Shown one piece after another: positions 1 through 9,400 of a stretch of DNA of 14,086 nucleotides (position 1 is the stretch's first letter; each line of letters starts with the position of its first letter). Origin of the DNA: Ichthyophonus hoferi (Eukaryota > Opisthokonta > Ichthyosporea > Ichthyophonida > Ichthyophonidae); assembly GCA_002751075.1 (NCBI GenBank), contig NAOQ01000516.1, forward strand, positions 1 to 14,086, given 5' to 3'. The notes under the pieces are model-generated. The model saw only the letters and a program-made list of their open reading frames with translations. It made no database searches and had not been told where the DNA came from. The translations under genes were made by a program, and so were the position numbers.

Positions 1-172
1 TATTGTATTGTATTGTATTGTAGTGTAGTGTATTGTAGTGTATTGTATTGAATTGTATTATATTGTATTATTTTGTATTATGTTGAGTTTTTTTTATTGT
101 GTTGCGTTGTTTTAAATTGTATTGCATTATATTATCTTATCTTATATTTTATTGTTTTGTATTGTATTATAC
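1..172. repeat. TATTG pentanucleotide microsatellite, decaying rightward
   Basis: The window opens with tandem TATTG/TAGTG pentamers that become irregular after about position 60 and fade near 170. It lies inside the last intron of the FAF2-like gene, upstream of the acceptor at 218-219. Open frames across it are rich in Leu, Tyr, Ile and Cys only because of the repeat and are not genes. Confidence 0.85.
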
Positions 173-219
173 CACACATATGCCTATTTATTCAACTACT
201 TCCATATCTGTACAAACAG

Positions 220-384
220 CATCTTTATCATTTTGTTGGAGGTCAAGAGAACTGTGAAATCCCCGATGCTTTCCTGCTGTGTTCCAATTTTCCACGAAAA
301 GAATTTGCAAACCATCATCTATCCTTAGTTGAGGCCGATTTGACATCCTCTGCCATGTTATTTGTACAAGACGTGACCGAATAG
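220..384 (+). CDS. FAF2: FAF2/UBXD8-like protein, last exon: C-terminal half of UBX domain
   Basis: Partial gene: only the terminal coding exon is in the window. It follows a pyrimidine-containing stretch ending in acaaacag (AG at 218-219) and reads 54 residues in frame 1 to a TAG at 382-384. The segment SNFPRKEF carries the UBX-domain Phe-Pro-Arg loop that contacts p97/VCP. It is followed by LSLVEADL and a C-terminus LFVQDVTE, close to the LFVQDLTDE end of animal FAF2 as I remember it. FAF2 (UBXD8) sits in the ER and lipid-droplet membrane through a hairpin and recruits p97 to ubiquitinated clients for degradation. The loop between FPRK and the last strand is shorter than in vertebrate FAF2, so another UBX protein (FAF1 or a UBXN member) is possible, though the terminal motif favours FAF2. 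The UAS, coiled-coil and UBA parts lie upstream of the window. Confidence 0.85.
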   Translation, partial: HLYHFVGGQENCEIPDAFLLCSNFPRKEFANHHLSLVEADLTSSAMLFVQDVTE

Positions 385-1242
385 TAGCTGTAACTACGAT
401 CAATGTGCTTATTTATATATGTTATTCCTTGTATGAAAAAAATCATTCTTGCTATGATTTCCTTTGTGAATTGGGTAAAAGTTAACACCATTTAAGATGT
501 TTTTGCATTGTGTGGTATGCCACTCTGCACTTACATACCCAGTTGACATTATCATTCATTTAACTTTACTTCTCATCATTTTCTCTATTAGGTAATGAAT
601 TTTGTGGGTTGTAGTCAGAAAATAATGGCGTGTTTAGTTAAATGATAAGGTTTATTTTTAATATTATAATTCGGCATCCTGTTAATTTATGGTTATTTGG
701 AATCTCCAGTAGATACGACAGAATTGCATATCAATTTATTATTTGGTGAGCCAACCTCAGCGAAACCCAATTATATGATTTGTACACAATATCTGTTTAG
801 AAAAATCTCTCATTTTTGACACCATTGAATATATTCAAAACGATAACAGCTACAGCTACCATGTATTCTAATGGGATACGTTAGCGACCTGGTATATTGT
901 TTTTGCACTGGTTGCAATCATGTATAAATGCAAATGCAGCAACGCCCATAAGATTATGGGCGGCTCCACAAACTGTCTCTAGGAAATATGTCAAGCATTG
1001 TGGTTGTTAGTTCCTAATAAATTGGATTGAGACACTTTCCAGCACCTAGAAGAAAACATCTATTTAGGAGTCAAAAACTTATCGGAGACCTCGAGCCCGT
1101 GGACAAGTCCAGAGCTATTACAGATTGCTATAGTTATTTGTTTTTTAAAAAATATTCGCCGCTAAATACGGACCGATACAAATAAATTGCGTACCATGAC
1201 TTTATAAACTTATATTTCTAGCATATTATTATAAAAAATAAA
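385..1242 (+). other. Probable FAF2 3' UTR and downstream flank with candidate polyA signals
   Basis: No coding signal is visible here. Canonical AATAAA hexamers on the + strand occur at 1016-1021, 1181-1186 and 1237-1242. I see none between the FAF2 stop and 1016, so the 3' UTR could be about 650-870 bases, unless a variant hexamer is used closer in. Confidence 0.4.
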
Positions 1243-1325
1243 GATATGATGCATTTTCCGTTTTTGGCTGAGTCAACTATTTTTCTCATTATGACGAATA
1301 AACATTAACCCCTACACTAAAAAAA

Positions 1326-1440
1326 TATTAAGGGTCAAGAAATAGTGAAAATAGCACCTTGTTTTGGTAAAAGATCCCATAACTGCCCTTGGCCTTATTT
1401 TGGTATGGGATTTTACTATAACATATAAGCATACCCTGCC
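1326..1440 (+). repeat. Dispersed repeat, copy A
   Basis: This copy shares with 1739-1862 the ordered blocks agggt, gtgaaaatag, ttgttttggt, taactgcc and tattttg followed by ggattttactata (ggaattttgctgta in copy B). Spacing differs by small indels. The block order is preserved over about 110 bases, which suggests an old duplication or two copies of a non-autonomous element. I cannot define ends or target duplications. Confidence 0.5.
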
Positions 1441-1522
1441 ACATCATCATCATATCCCGCTCTACCCTCTTTTGCCCATCTTCCATAACCATTAGACAAT
1501 CATTAATATTTTTGTTGGTGTG

Positions 1523-1538
1523 TATTGGCTAGCCAATA
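1523..1538. repeat. Perfect 16-bp palindrome TATTGGCTAGCCAATA
   Basis: The 16 bases equal their own reverse complement. The palindrome is made of two inverted CCAAT pentamers around CTAG. It lies in noncoding DNA between the two dispersed-repeat copies. It could be a protein-binding site (head-to-head CCAAT boxes) or simply chance. Confidence 0.9.
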
Positions 1539-1738
1539 TGTAAGCGATTATATATTTTTTTCCATGAAAACGCACATCTGCGAGTTCATAATAACATAAA
1601 TTTACATTTTGGACCAGGAAAATTTCTCGTGAAATTTCTGCAGGTTTGCAAATACAGTTGGTAATTGTAGGATTTTTTAAAAACTTTTTTGTGAATCAGA
1701 GCAACCAACCTTCTTGACATAGAGCCACATCAAGTAAT

Positions 1739-1862
1739 AGTTGAGGGTGAAAATAATTGTGAAAATAGTAGCTTTTGTTTTGGTGAATATAAAACGCCGA
1801 TCTAACTGCCTTTATAATAATACTTAGCTCTATTTTGTTTTGGAATTTTGCTGTATTAGCCG
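1739..1862 (+). repeat. Dispersed repeat, copy B
   Basis: Diverged partner of the copy at 1326-1440, in the same orientation and about 410 bases away. See that entry for the shared ordered blocks. No coding capacity was recognised in either copy. Confidence 0.5.
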
Positions 1863-1949
1863 CAATAGATGCCTAATTATTCTAGTTGAAGAGGATCAAC
1901 CACCAAGTTATTATTTCGCATTTCGCAATTATAGATAAGCATGCCGTAG

Positions 1950-2105
1950 ATGATTATCACTGATAATCATATTATGCTCTATTTCAAACGTCAAGGCATC
2001 AAGACATCAACAGTGTCAAGTGTGCTTGATTTCTTTCCACATAATGCAGCTGCTACAGCATATAGACTTATTCAAGGTGTTTGTATTATGATGGAGTCAT
2101 CATAA
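1950..2105 (+). CDS. Short uncertain ORF (51 codons), unknown
   Basis: ATG to TAA, 51 residues. The middle part (TSTVSSVLDFFPHNAAATAY) has a balanced composition, unlike the repeat-driven frames elsewhere. It has no recognisable family, no clear Kozak context and no clear splice partners. It could be a lone exon, a transposon remnant or chance. I lean towards not a gene. Confidence 0.15.
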   Translation: MIITDNHIMLYFKRQGIKTSTVSSVLDFFPHNAAATAYRLIQGVCIMMESS

Positions 2106-2488
2106 TTGTTTTCAATGCATTAGAATTGACTGATGCGATTGGTCCCCTGTACAATGGAGTCGCCATTGTAACAGAAGAACCGTTTCAACGAGCTTACTAT
2201 TGACTTCCCTAAAGGTATTTCGTATGTATTTCTTAATGTATTTATTGTTTAACTATTCAATTATTTATATATGTACACTTATTGGTAAACGTAGGGCCGT
2301 GACTTAGCAAATGAATACAGATTGCATCAGATGTGCTCAAATTAGACTAACCAATCATATGCACACTTACATTACCTTTCTTGACACCAGTGCCATGAGT
2401 TAGCATGTCTTTAGCTAGATTATTGGTAATTATATATACATTTACCAATATGAAGCCCTCATGCGGATAAACAAAGTATTAAAAAAGT

Positions 2489-2507
2489 CTTTCTGCAGTG
2501 CAGAAAG
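2489..2507. repeat. Perfect 9+1+9 inverted repeat upstream of the small gene
   Basis: CTTTCTGCA, one central G, then TGCAGAAAG. The arms match perfectly. The site is about 150 bases upstream of the ATG at 2660, so it could be a promoter-proximal dimeric factor site. The TTC and GAA pieces recall heat-shock elements, but the spacing is not the standard 5-bp register. Confidence 0.8.
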
Positions 2508-2632
2508 AATCAGTTTTACAAAGCGTAAGTTTATTTAAGCAGCTGAAGATAATTATACTTGCGAGAGTAATTTAACATCTATACATAACCCTAAACGAAG
2601 TTTCTAGGCATTACTATTACTACTGTAACCAC

Positions 2633-2656
2633 AGCAATTTACAAGAGTAAATTGCT
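2633..2656 (+). promoter_or_regulatory. Perfect 10-bp hairpin touching the start codon region
   Basis: AGCAATTTAC, loop AAGA, GTAAATTGCT, ending three bases before the ATG at 2660. The first AG of the stem (2633-2634) is also a plausible 3' splice site (gtaaccacag), paired with a gtaagt donor at 2525. In unspliced RNA the acceptor would therefore lie in the stem. After splicing an 8-bp stem would remain just before the ATG and could damp initiation. The structure is seen directly; the function is inferred. Confidence 0.6.
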
Positions 2657-2659
2657 AAA

Positions 2660-3070
2660 ATGTCTGCAAATAGCGCAACTGCACTAAACCACAATGAAAA
2701 ATGGCTTAGCATTGATGACTTAGGATCAGCGAGCAGTAAAAATGCCGTGGACATTCTTCCATCGGAAGATCAACCAATAAGCGTTGAGTCTATTTCACAC
2801 TCATCACAAAATATACATAGGGACAGTAGCATGGTACATTAATATGCAAGTACATGTTTTTGCAAAGCACAACATAGCTTTTTCATTCATACTGTCTCGT
2901 TGTGCTTCTATGGACAGGTATACCTTCCAATGCTCTTTTACATTTCGGTAAAGCAATAGCTCCGATTGATATTGCTTTTTACTTAATCGTAGTGAAAGTC
3001 GGATTCAATTACTATTTTTTTCTCTCTATAAACTATAAACCAGGTAATGGTCAAATTGCGTGATGTATAG
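2660..3070 (+). CDS. Possible small three-exon gene, 76 residues, unknown
   Basis: Proposed join: 2660-2833, 2918-2947, 3044-3070, all phase 0. The first exon starts at the first ATG after an in-frame TAA (2648) in context CTAAAATGT. It encodes a Ser/Asn/Asp-rich acidic stretch (MSANSATALNHNEKWLSIDD at the start). The second exon would add VYLPMLFYIS and the third VMVKLRDV and a stop. Both acceptors end in cag, the second after a good T-rich tract. An AATAAA at 3082 follows 11 bases after the stop. Unspliced, the first frame stops at 2842 after 60 residues. I recognise no family. The two later exons are tiny and could be chance, so either the short or the spliced form, or neither, may be real. 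Confidence 0.4.
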
Positions 3071-3081
3071 ACAAGTTCTCC

Positions 3082-3087
3082 AATAAA
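3082..3087 (+). terminator. AATAAA polyadenylation signal for the small gene
   Basis: Canonical hexamer on the + strand, 11 bases after the TAG at 3068-3070. It is the only AATAAA close to this candidate gene. Confidence 0.4.
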
Positions 3088-3229
3088 AATAGGAAGTGCT
3101 AAGCTTGATCTATTTTAGCCAATTGATCTAATGCCACATAGGCCAGCAAGAATGTCTTTAAAACATTACACTGTGACCTAGGCCAATACGAGTATGTCTT
3201 TTACAAATTAAAACCATGAATTAGGCTTT

Positions 3230-3300
3230 CGACGTGCACGTGAAAGGTTGCCCGCATCCGGGAAATTAGCTCCCCTCTGTGAGGGAGATGCACAGAGCAA
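3230..3300. other. GC-richer island with inverted repeats between convergent genes
   Basis: This stretch is clearly less AT-rich than its surroundings. It contains an E-box-like CACGTG core (about 3237) and an inverted repeat CTCTGTG (3275-3281), nine-base spacer, CACAGAG (3291-3297). It lies between the + small gene and the candidate - strand Spire terminal exon. I could not fold it into a tRNA and it has no open frame of note. Confidence 0.4.
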
Positions 3301-3416
3301 TCAGTAAAGAGTAAAGGGATGTACACGCCAAGACATATTTAAACATAGAACATAGTTGTATTTTGTCTTTGTTAGCGGAGTCAATGGTTGTGGATTTACA
3401 TGCAAACAGGAAACCA

Positions 3417-3485
3417 CTAAAATATCTTCGAGAAACCAACCACTGACACTACAATGATTATTGAAAAGGCTGCTACTCGGTCAAT
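3417..3485 (-). CDS. SPIRE: Candidate Spire terminal exon with hydrophobic tail
   Basis: Phase 0, 22 codons and TAG: IDRVAAFSIIIVVSVVGFSK, then IF. The acceptor follows an excellent tract (ctacctttttgctacttgtag). It joins in frame to HKLQD of the finger exon. The residues are strikingly hydrophobic and unlike the basic C-terminus of vertebrate Spire. No AATAAA is seen soon downstream on this strand. The alternative end is intron read-through to TAG 3930. Confidence 0.35.
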   Translation of the reverse strand: MDRVAAFSIIIVVSVVGFSKIF

Positions 3486-6400
3486 CTACAAGTAGCAAAA
3501 AGGTAGAATAACCAATTGAAAATGAGACAGAAATGATAAGAAAGAACACGGAAAAAACTTTGATTAGTGAGACTGTACATATATATAATGTGAACTGTGG
3601 TAAGACAACGTAAATATTAATATAACAAAAAGTGCATTTGGATATGTTTAAATGCTAGTACCAAATAAATATATATTTCCAAACAGTAGCGGTATTACAA
3701 TCCATCAGGTTTTCAAACTATGACAAGTTACCAAACCATATCATATCATATCATATCATATTATATCATATCATACCATCTCCTTTTATATTCTATCATC
3801 TCATGCCGTTAACACATCATATCCTATCACATATTATGCTCTATATCCTATCGTATCGTATAAGATAGTGTCATATCATATTATACCAACTACACTCATA
3901 ATCCCAACCATATAATAACACCATTAAAACTACAACACAATGAACGGCAGTCCTTCAGTTGTACTTACATCTTGTAGTTTATGTACACAGGTAATACATA
4001 TAATATGAGTGGTGTCGCCTACGGAACACTTCTCAATGCATTTAGAGCAGGAATAGGACTGGCAGAGATAACAGGTAGTGCCTTTAGTGAAGAACCAGCC
4101 TAGCTTGGTGTGACATACATAACAGACCCGTCGGGCTATCACCTGCGTGATGGAGAAGAAGGAGGGCAGGATAGAGTAAGACAGGGTTGATATAGTGTAT
4201 AGTGCATAATGTATCTTGGTTATAGGCTGCATGGAAATAGAGGTGTTGTATATGCTATGGTATAGCATGATATAGCATAATGTATATCATTCTGCTTATA
4301 TAGTATTCATTTTTCTTTCGTATACACACTTTATATTATAATAAATTATATTCTATTATGTTATAAATAGGTAGACCTACACGGACGGCAGTCATGGCTG
4401 ATACACAACCAATTGTATCTAGTATCTAGCTATCTGTATAGTACTATACCAATACACGTCACTTACATCTTTTGCCATCTTAGGGTTTAATTTATCTTCT
4501 TGGGCCATTCGCATGTTTCGATGCAGTTGGGTAATCTGTTGTGCCTCTTTGAGCCTGTGACTCCGACCCAATGACACGTTAGTGCTATAGGTTTAAATTA
4601 GTAGACACGTGCACTATTGGTAGTGGCGCACAATTTCATTATTACTGTGGATTGGTACCAATCTTTAATATTACCGGGTCACTTATACGAGTTTTCTTAA
4701 GGAGTTTATCAGAGCCAATCACAGCTCCCCTTACTAAGCCGCTTCCATGCCCACTTAAATCTGGGTACGAATGAGCTCCAATATAATACAATACCACATA
4801 ATATAATAAAACATACTATACTACAATACAATACAAAGTAATAAACTACAATAAAATATACTACACCATAATACCAATGCAACACATACAACAGCTACAC
4901 TTAACGCACGGAGTTGTTATGCCGCTTTCGAGTGTAATGGCCTCCAGAGTTAAGGTCATCCGTTGTCGTGGTTGGACTGTGTAACCTCTTTCTGTGCCTT
5001 CAGTTAATCGAAGGCTTCCAACCCCATAATCAATGGAACTAAAACGTCTAAATACCATACTAACCGGCAGAACTTCAGTAGAATCAGAACTCAGCTGGTC
5101 CACTGTAGGTGCACGGTTTATTTTGGTATGTGGATGCGCATGAGCATGAACATGTAGCTATCAACTAATTGTAACAAGCCATTTCGTTTAACATTGATAC
5201 ATGTATGGTTGATACTATTTAATATGTTTTGCAAGCGTTATAGGCGGTGTTCAAGTGGCAAAAAGACAAAACACAACACGTGGCAAGAATTTAGTCTCTA
5301 TCGCACTAAGGTCTTTGCTATGCATGCTTCCCACATACTATACTCAATGCATTTGGGCGTTCTCTCTTTCCATTGGTAGTTTAATATCAAGTAATATTTA
5401 GTTAAGCCAATACAACCATGCATTAAAAAGCTAGTAATAGTACATATAGTAATATATATAGAAACCCATTAGATTATCAATGTAAAAACTAACCAGAATT
5501 ACAGGATGCTGTCTGAGAGGGCTCTAGAGAAAGAATTGAAGAGCTAGAGAGAAGGAGAAGGAGAGAGGGAGATAGGTTAGATATATATTCCCATATATGG
5601 ATAAGTACACGTGTGTCACGCGTATTTGTATTTCTGTACGCATATATGAACTTAGTCATATTCAAATATCAATACATATTATCTACCTATCCATCTACAT
5701 AAAAAAATAACTTAATCTTATTCTAAGAGCATCTAATCAGATAAGAATTTAAAGAGAGCAACCAGTTGGCGATTGGCTAAGAGAGAGCAAGTGGGTTCTA
5801 GTTGATAGGTAGACACACGTTACATACCCAAGAGATTTATAAGATGATTGGTCAGTTGTAGTAGAGAGATTAATACTTCTGGAGCTCAGATTAATACTTC
5901 TGGAACTCAGATTAATACTTCTGGAGCTTGATCTTAACAGAAGTTGAGATTGGCGAGAGGAGGACATGGAGGAGATATTAGTAGCAGAACGGCCTGCGGA
6001 TGTTGCTTCTAATGGTAGTAGAGAGGGAGAGAGAGGGAGAGAGAGAGAGAGAGGGAGAGAGACAGATAGATCTTTAGACGTGTGTGTGCTTGTATGTAGG
6101 TAATGGTTAGTACATAGAAACATAGTGTATGATTGTAAATATGAAAGAAATAATGAATAAGTTCTCGTGTTTGTATGTGTATGCATAACAACAGGCCGTG
6201 CCTATAGAAGTCTGTCAAAATGTAAGTGGAATATGTAGGCGGGTCTATGATTGGTTAAATGGTAGCAATGAAATAAGGTTAAGCTTGTATGAGCTTATCC
6301 CATGAGTACAGCCGTGTTTATGTTCTACATAGTATGCCTGTATAGGCTAATCCAATGGAGTGATAATTTTTTTTAAATTTAAAATTATTCTTGTCCAATA

Positions 6401-9400
6401 CCACGTGACTCATATACACACTACTTTACTTTATTCGTTTTAAATGCATGTACACCTACAAACCAATATATACATATACGTAGACATCTAGCTGCATACA
6501 CCTATACATATATAACACAAATAAAAATCATTGCATTATACACATAAATGAATATATATATATATATATATATGCACTTGTCCATAACGAAACTGTCAAT
6601 AAAAACATCACTACTCACCACACAAATAACCTAATTAGAACAAGATCACATACCTTCGGTAATCATAGCACGCGTACCTCTTTCCCGAAAAGTGTCTCGT
6701 CTGGCTGAAAGAGTCGTCAATTGACCAATCAAACATCCATGTGATCATGTAATATTACAAAACAACCATGCATATTTCTCACTCGGCCCATATATATAGT
6801 GTTTGTCAACTAATGATTACAGCGTTCAATCCTCTCCTTCACAATAAACTTTCATATGAGTAGGATAAAATATACTAAATATACACATAGTCTATGGTAT
6901 AATCACAGGTCAGCTGGGTACTAGGGTTATTGCGTCATACTATAATATATTATACATAGTATTACATATTGACTTGAAGCTCATAAAGATAAAAAATGGA
7001 GGTATCTGATTATTATAATGCAGTTCCACTGGAAATATAGAACATATGATTAAGATAAAGCCACACATAGCACATCAGCATGCTTATATATATAGGACAA
7101 AACAACCACTTAGCAAGAGGGCACAATGCAAAGTAAAGACACGTCATACAAGATAACATATAACATATAGCATAATATAGCATATAACATACAAGATAAC
7201 ATAAAACATATAATATATAACATATAATATATAGCATATAACATAATATAACATATAACATATAACGTATAACATACAGCATATAACAATATAATATAAA
7301 ACATATAACATATAGCATGTAACAATATACCATATAAAATAATATAACATACAACACATAACATGTAGCATATAACAATATAACATATAACATATAACAT
7401 ATAGCATAGAACAATATAACATATAAAACAATATAACATATAACATATAGCATATAACAATATACCATATAAAATAATATAACATACAACACATAACATG
7501 TAGCATATAACAATATAACATATAAAATAATATAACATATAACATATAACTTATAGCATATGACAATATAACATATAAAATAATATAACATAACATATAA
7601 CATATAACATAGCATATGACAATATAACATATAAAATAATATAACATAAAATAATATAGCATATAACATATAACATAGCATATGACATAGTATAACATAC
7701 TGCGACGTGGTGAATTAAAAACCTCGTCAATGGATCGACTGCTGCGGATTGCCTTCGAAAGCAACAGATTAGCCGGCCTGGCCCGCCTGTAGTTTTCATG
7801 CATGTATGTCATTATAACGTCATTATAACGTCATTACACCCCATCCTGCCCACCTATGACACATACACGGTGCCAGGTTTTCTCTCTTTACGGTATCTTT
7901 TTTACAATCATGTTCTATTTATATAATACAATATAGCCATTCTATTTGCCTAATATCACGATTTGCAAGTCATCAAAAATATCTTTGCATTTATGATCAT
8001 TATTGATTGAATTCTGATTCTGAAGAATGGCTATAGAGAGACTAATTATTAACTATGACATAAAACCTATCATATGATATCATACACGTGCTTTGGGGTA
8101 GCATGTGAAACAATGACGTCAGAGAGGAGGGAGAAAGGTTGGAAAGAAATATAGTAAGAGTATAAGTACAGATAGATAGATTAGATAGATAAACGGTAGT
8201 TGTATGTGCATGCATATGTATGTATACATGCATCCGTTTAAGTAGTACAATGTACAATAAATGGAGACAGATACAACCAGATATAGAAGGAAATGAAAAA
8301 GAGCCAGTGACAGGAAAAAGATATCACATGACAATAAGCCACTTACGGAGTCATCTCATCGTCATCTTCTCTACCACGTGATAAATCATTAGTAGAATCT
8401 TGAAGCAAGTCCTAACAACCAATCAGTAGTAAGTAATAAGCCTTTACGATATATCTAAGCCAATATCTGATTAGTGTTTAGCATTGATGACGGCCAATAG
8501 CTGGCCCGCAGTTAATTTTAATCAATTTATATAACGCATATAAAGTATGACGCGTGTTCTAACATGGATGAGAGAAGAGTCTAGAAGATTATGTTATACA
8601 TATATAGATAGTGGGGGACTCATAAAAACTAAATATGATAAGAGAGAAGAAAGGAGAGAAAGAAAGAAAGAGTGAAAGAAAGAAAGAAAGAAAGAGTGAA
8701 AGAAAGAAAGAAAGAGAGAGAGAGCAATGGAACATTCGCTTACTAAGACAATGCCTGTAGCAGTCAGCCTCTTCTTATGTGATCGGACTGAACCAGCTGT
8801 GAGAGTGACATAACCCATCCTTCCAGTAAGCCATTTTAAAGCCTAATATTGGTTCAATATCATCCCTATCTCGTCCTCCCATATTTCATATATCCACAAA
8901 AATTCATTTTATTGACCATATAGCATTTTAAAACATATTAAGTTTCATAGTATATCATTTAAACATGCATATATATTCCTTATATAGTATGCTCACTATC
9001 TTAGACCAATACATAGTTTCCCTACTGGTATTTTCACGGCAGTTGAAAATTTATAATGTATATAGGCAGTATCGACCAATTGCCCGCTAGTTATTCATTC
9101 AAAACTGCGGCATTAGTTTTTTAAAATGATATATAGCATAGACTCACCAATGGCCTGACTTGCTTCACGCAATCGCATTCATGACAATTGACCAATAACT
9201 CAAAGCAATCGAGTCGATTAAGAGAAGATATAAATAAGATATTAGAGTGTTATAGATAAACATATGATTGACTGCTAAATATAGGTATAATGGGGATGTA
9301 TTGGCAGACGATTGGATAATAACCTACCCAAAGACGGGTCATCGGACAAGCAGTCTGGTAAAAAGTTAGGGGAACCAGGGTTTCGTTCGTTGATTTTAAC

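Noticed and set aside
188-403. 71-codon - strand frame
   Set aside because: Antisense shadow of the FAF2 terminal exon.
2660-2842. BNIP3-like protein
   Set aside because: Serine-rich composition only. The conserved BNIP3 core and its transmembrane segment are not present.
3230-3300. tRNA or tRNA-derived SINE
   Set aside because: A GGTTGCCC-like B-box fragment is present but no cloverleaf or A-box could be made.
4676-4770. Possible Spire exon (LSGHGSGLVRGAVIGSDKLL, or a short KTRISDP exon)
   Set aside because: Open with usable sites, but no phase fits both neighbours, whereas direct joining of 4910 to the Spir-box exon fits.
7013-7812. Four long overlapping - strand frames rich in Met, Leu, Tyr and Cys
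   Set aside because: All arise from the stop-free AT satellite. Only the first 28 codons of one of them (7786-7701) are a real exon.
8042-8334. Two Ser/Leu/Phe-rich - strand frames
   Set aside because: They come from GATA-type and purine runs, with no splice sites in phase with Spire neighbours.
8594-8743. Extension of the 8744-8796 exon through the CTTT repeat
   Set aside because: The frame stays open only because of the repeat (Ser/Phe/Leu). A gtaagc donor in correct phase precedes it.
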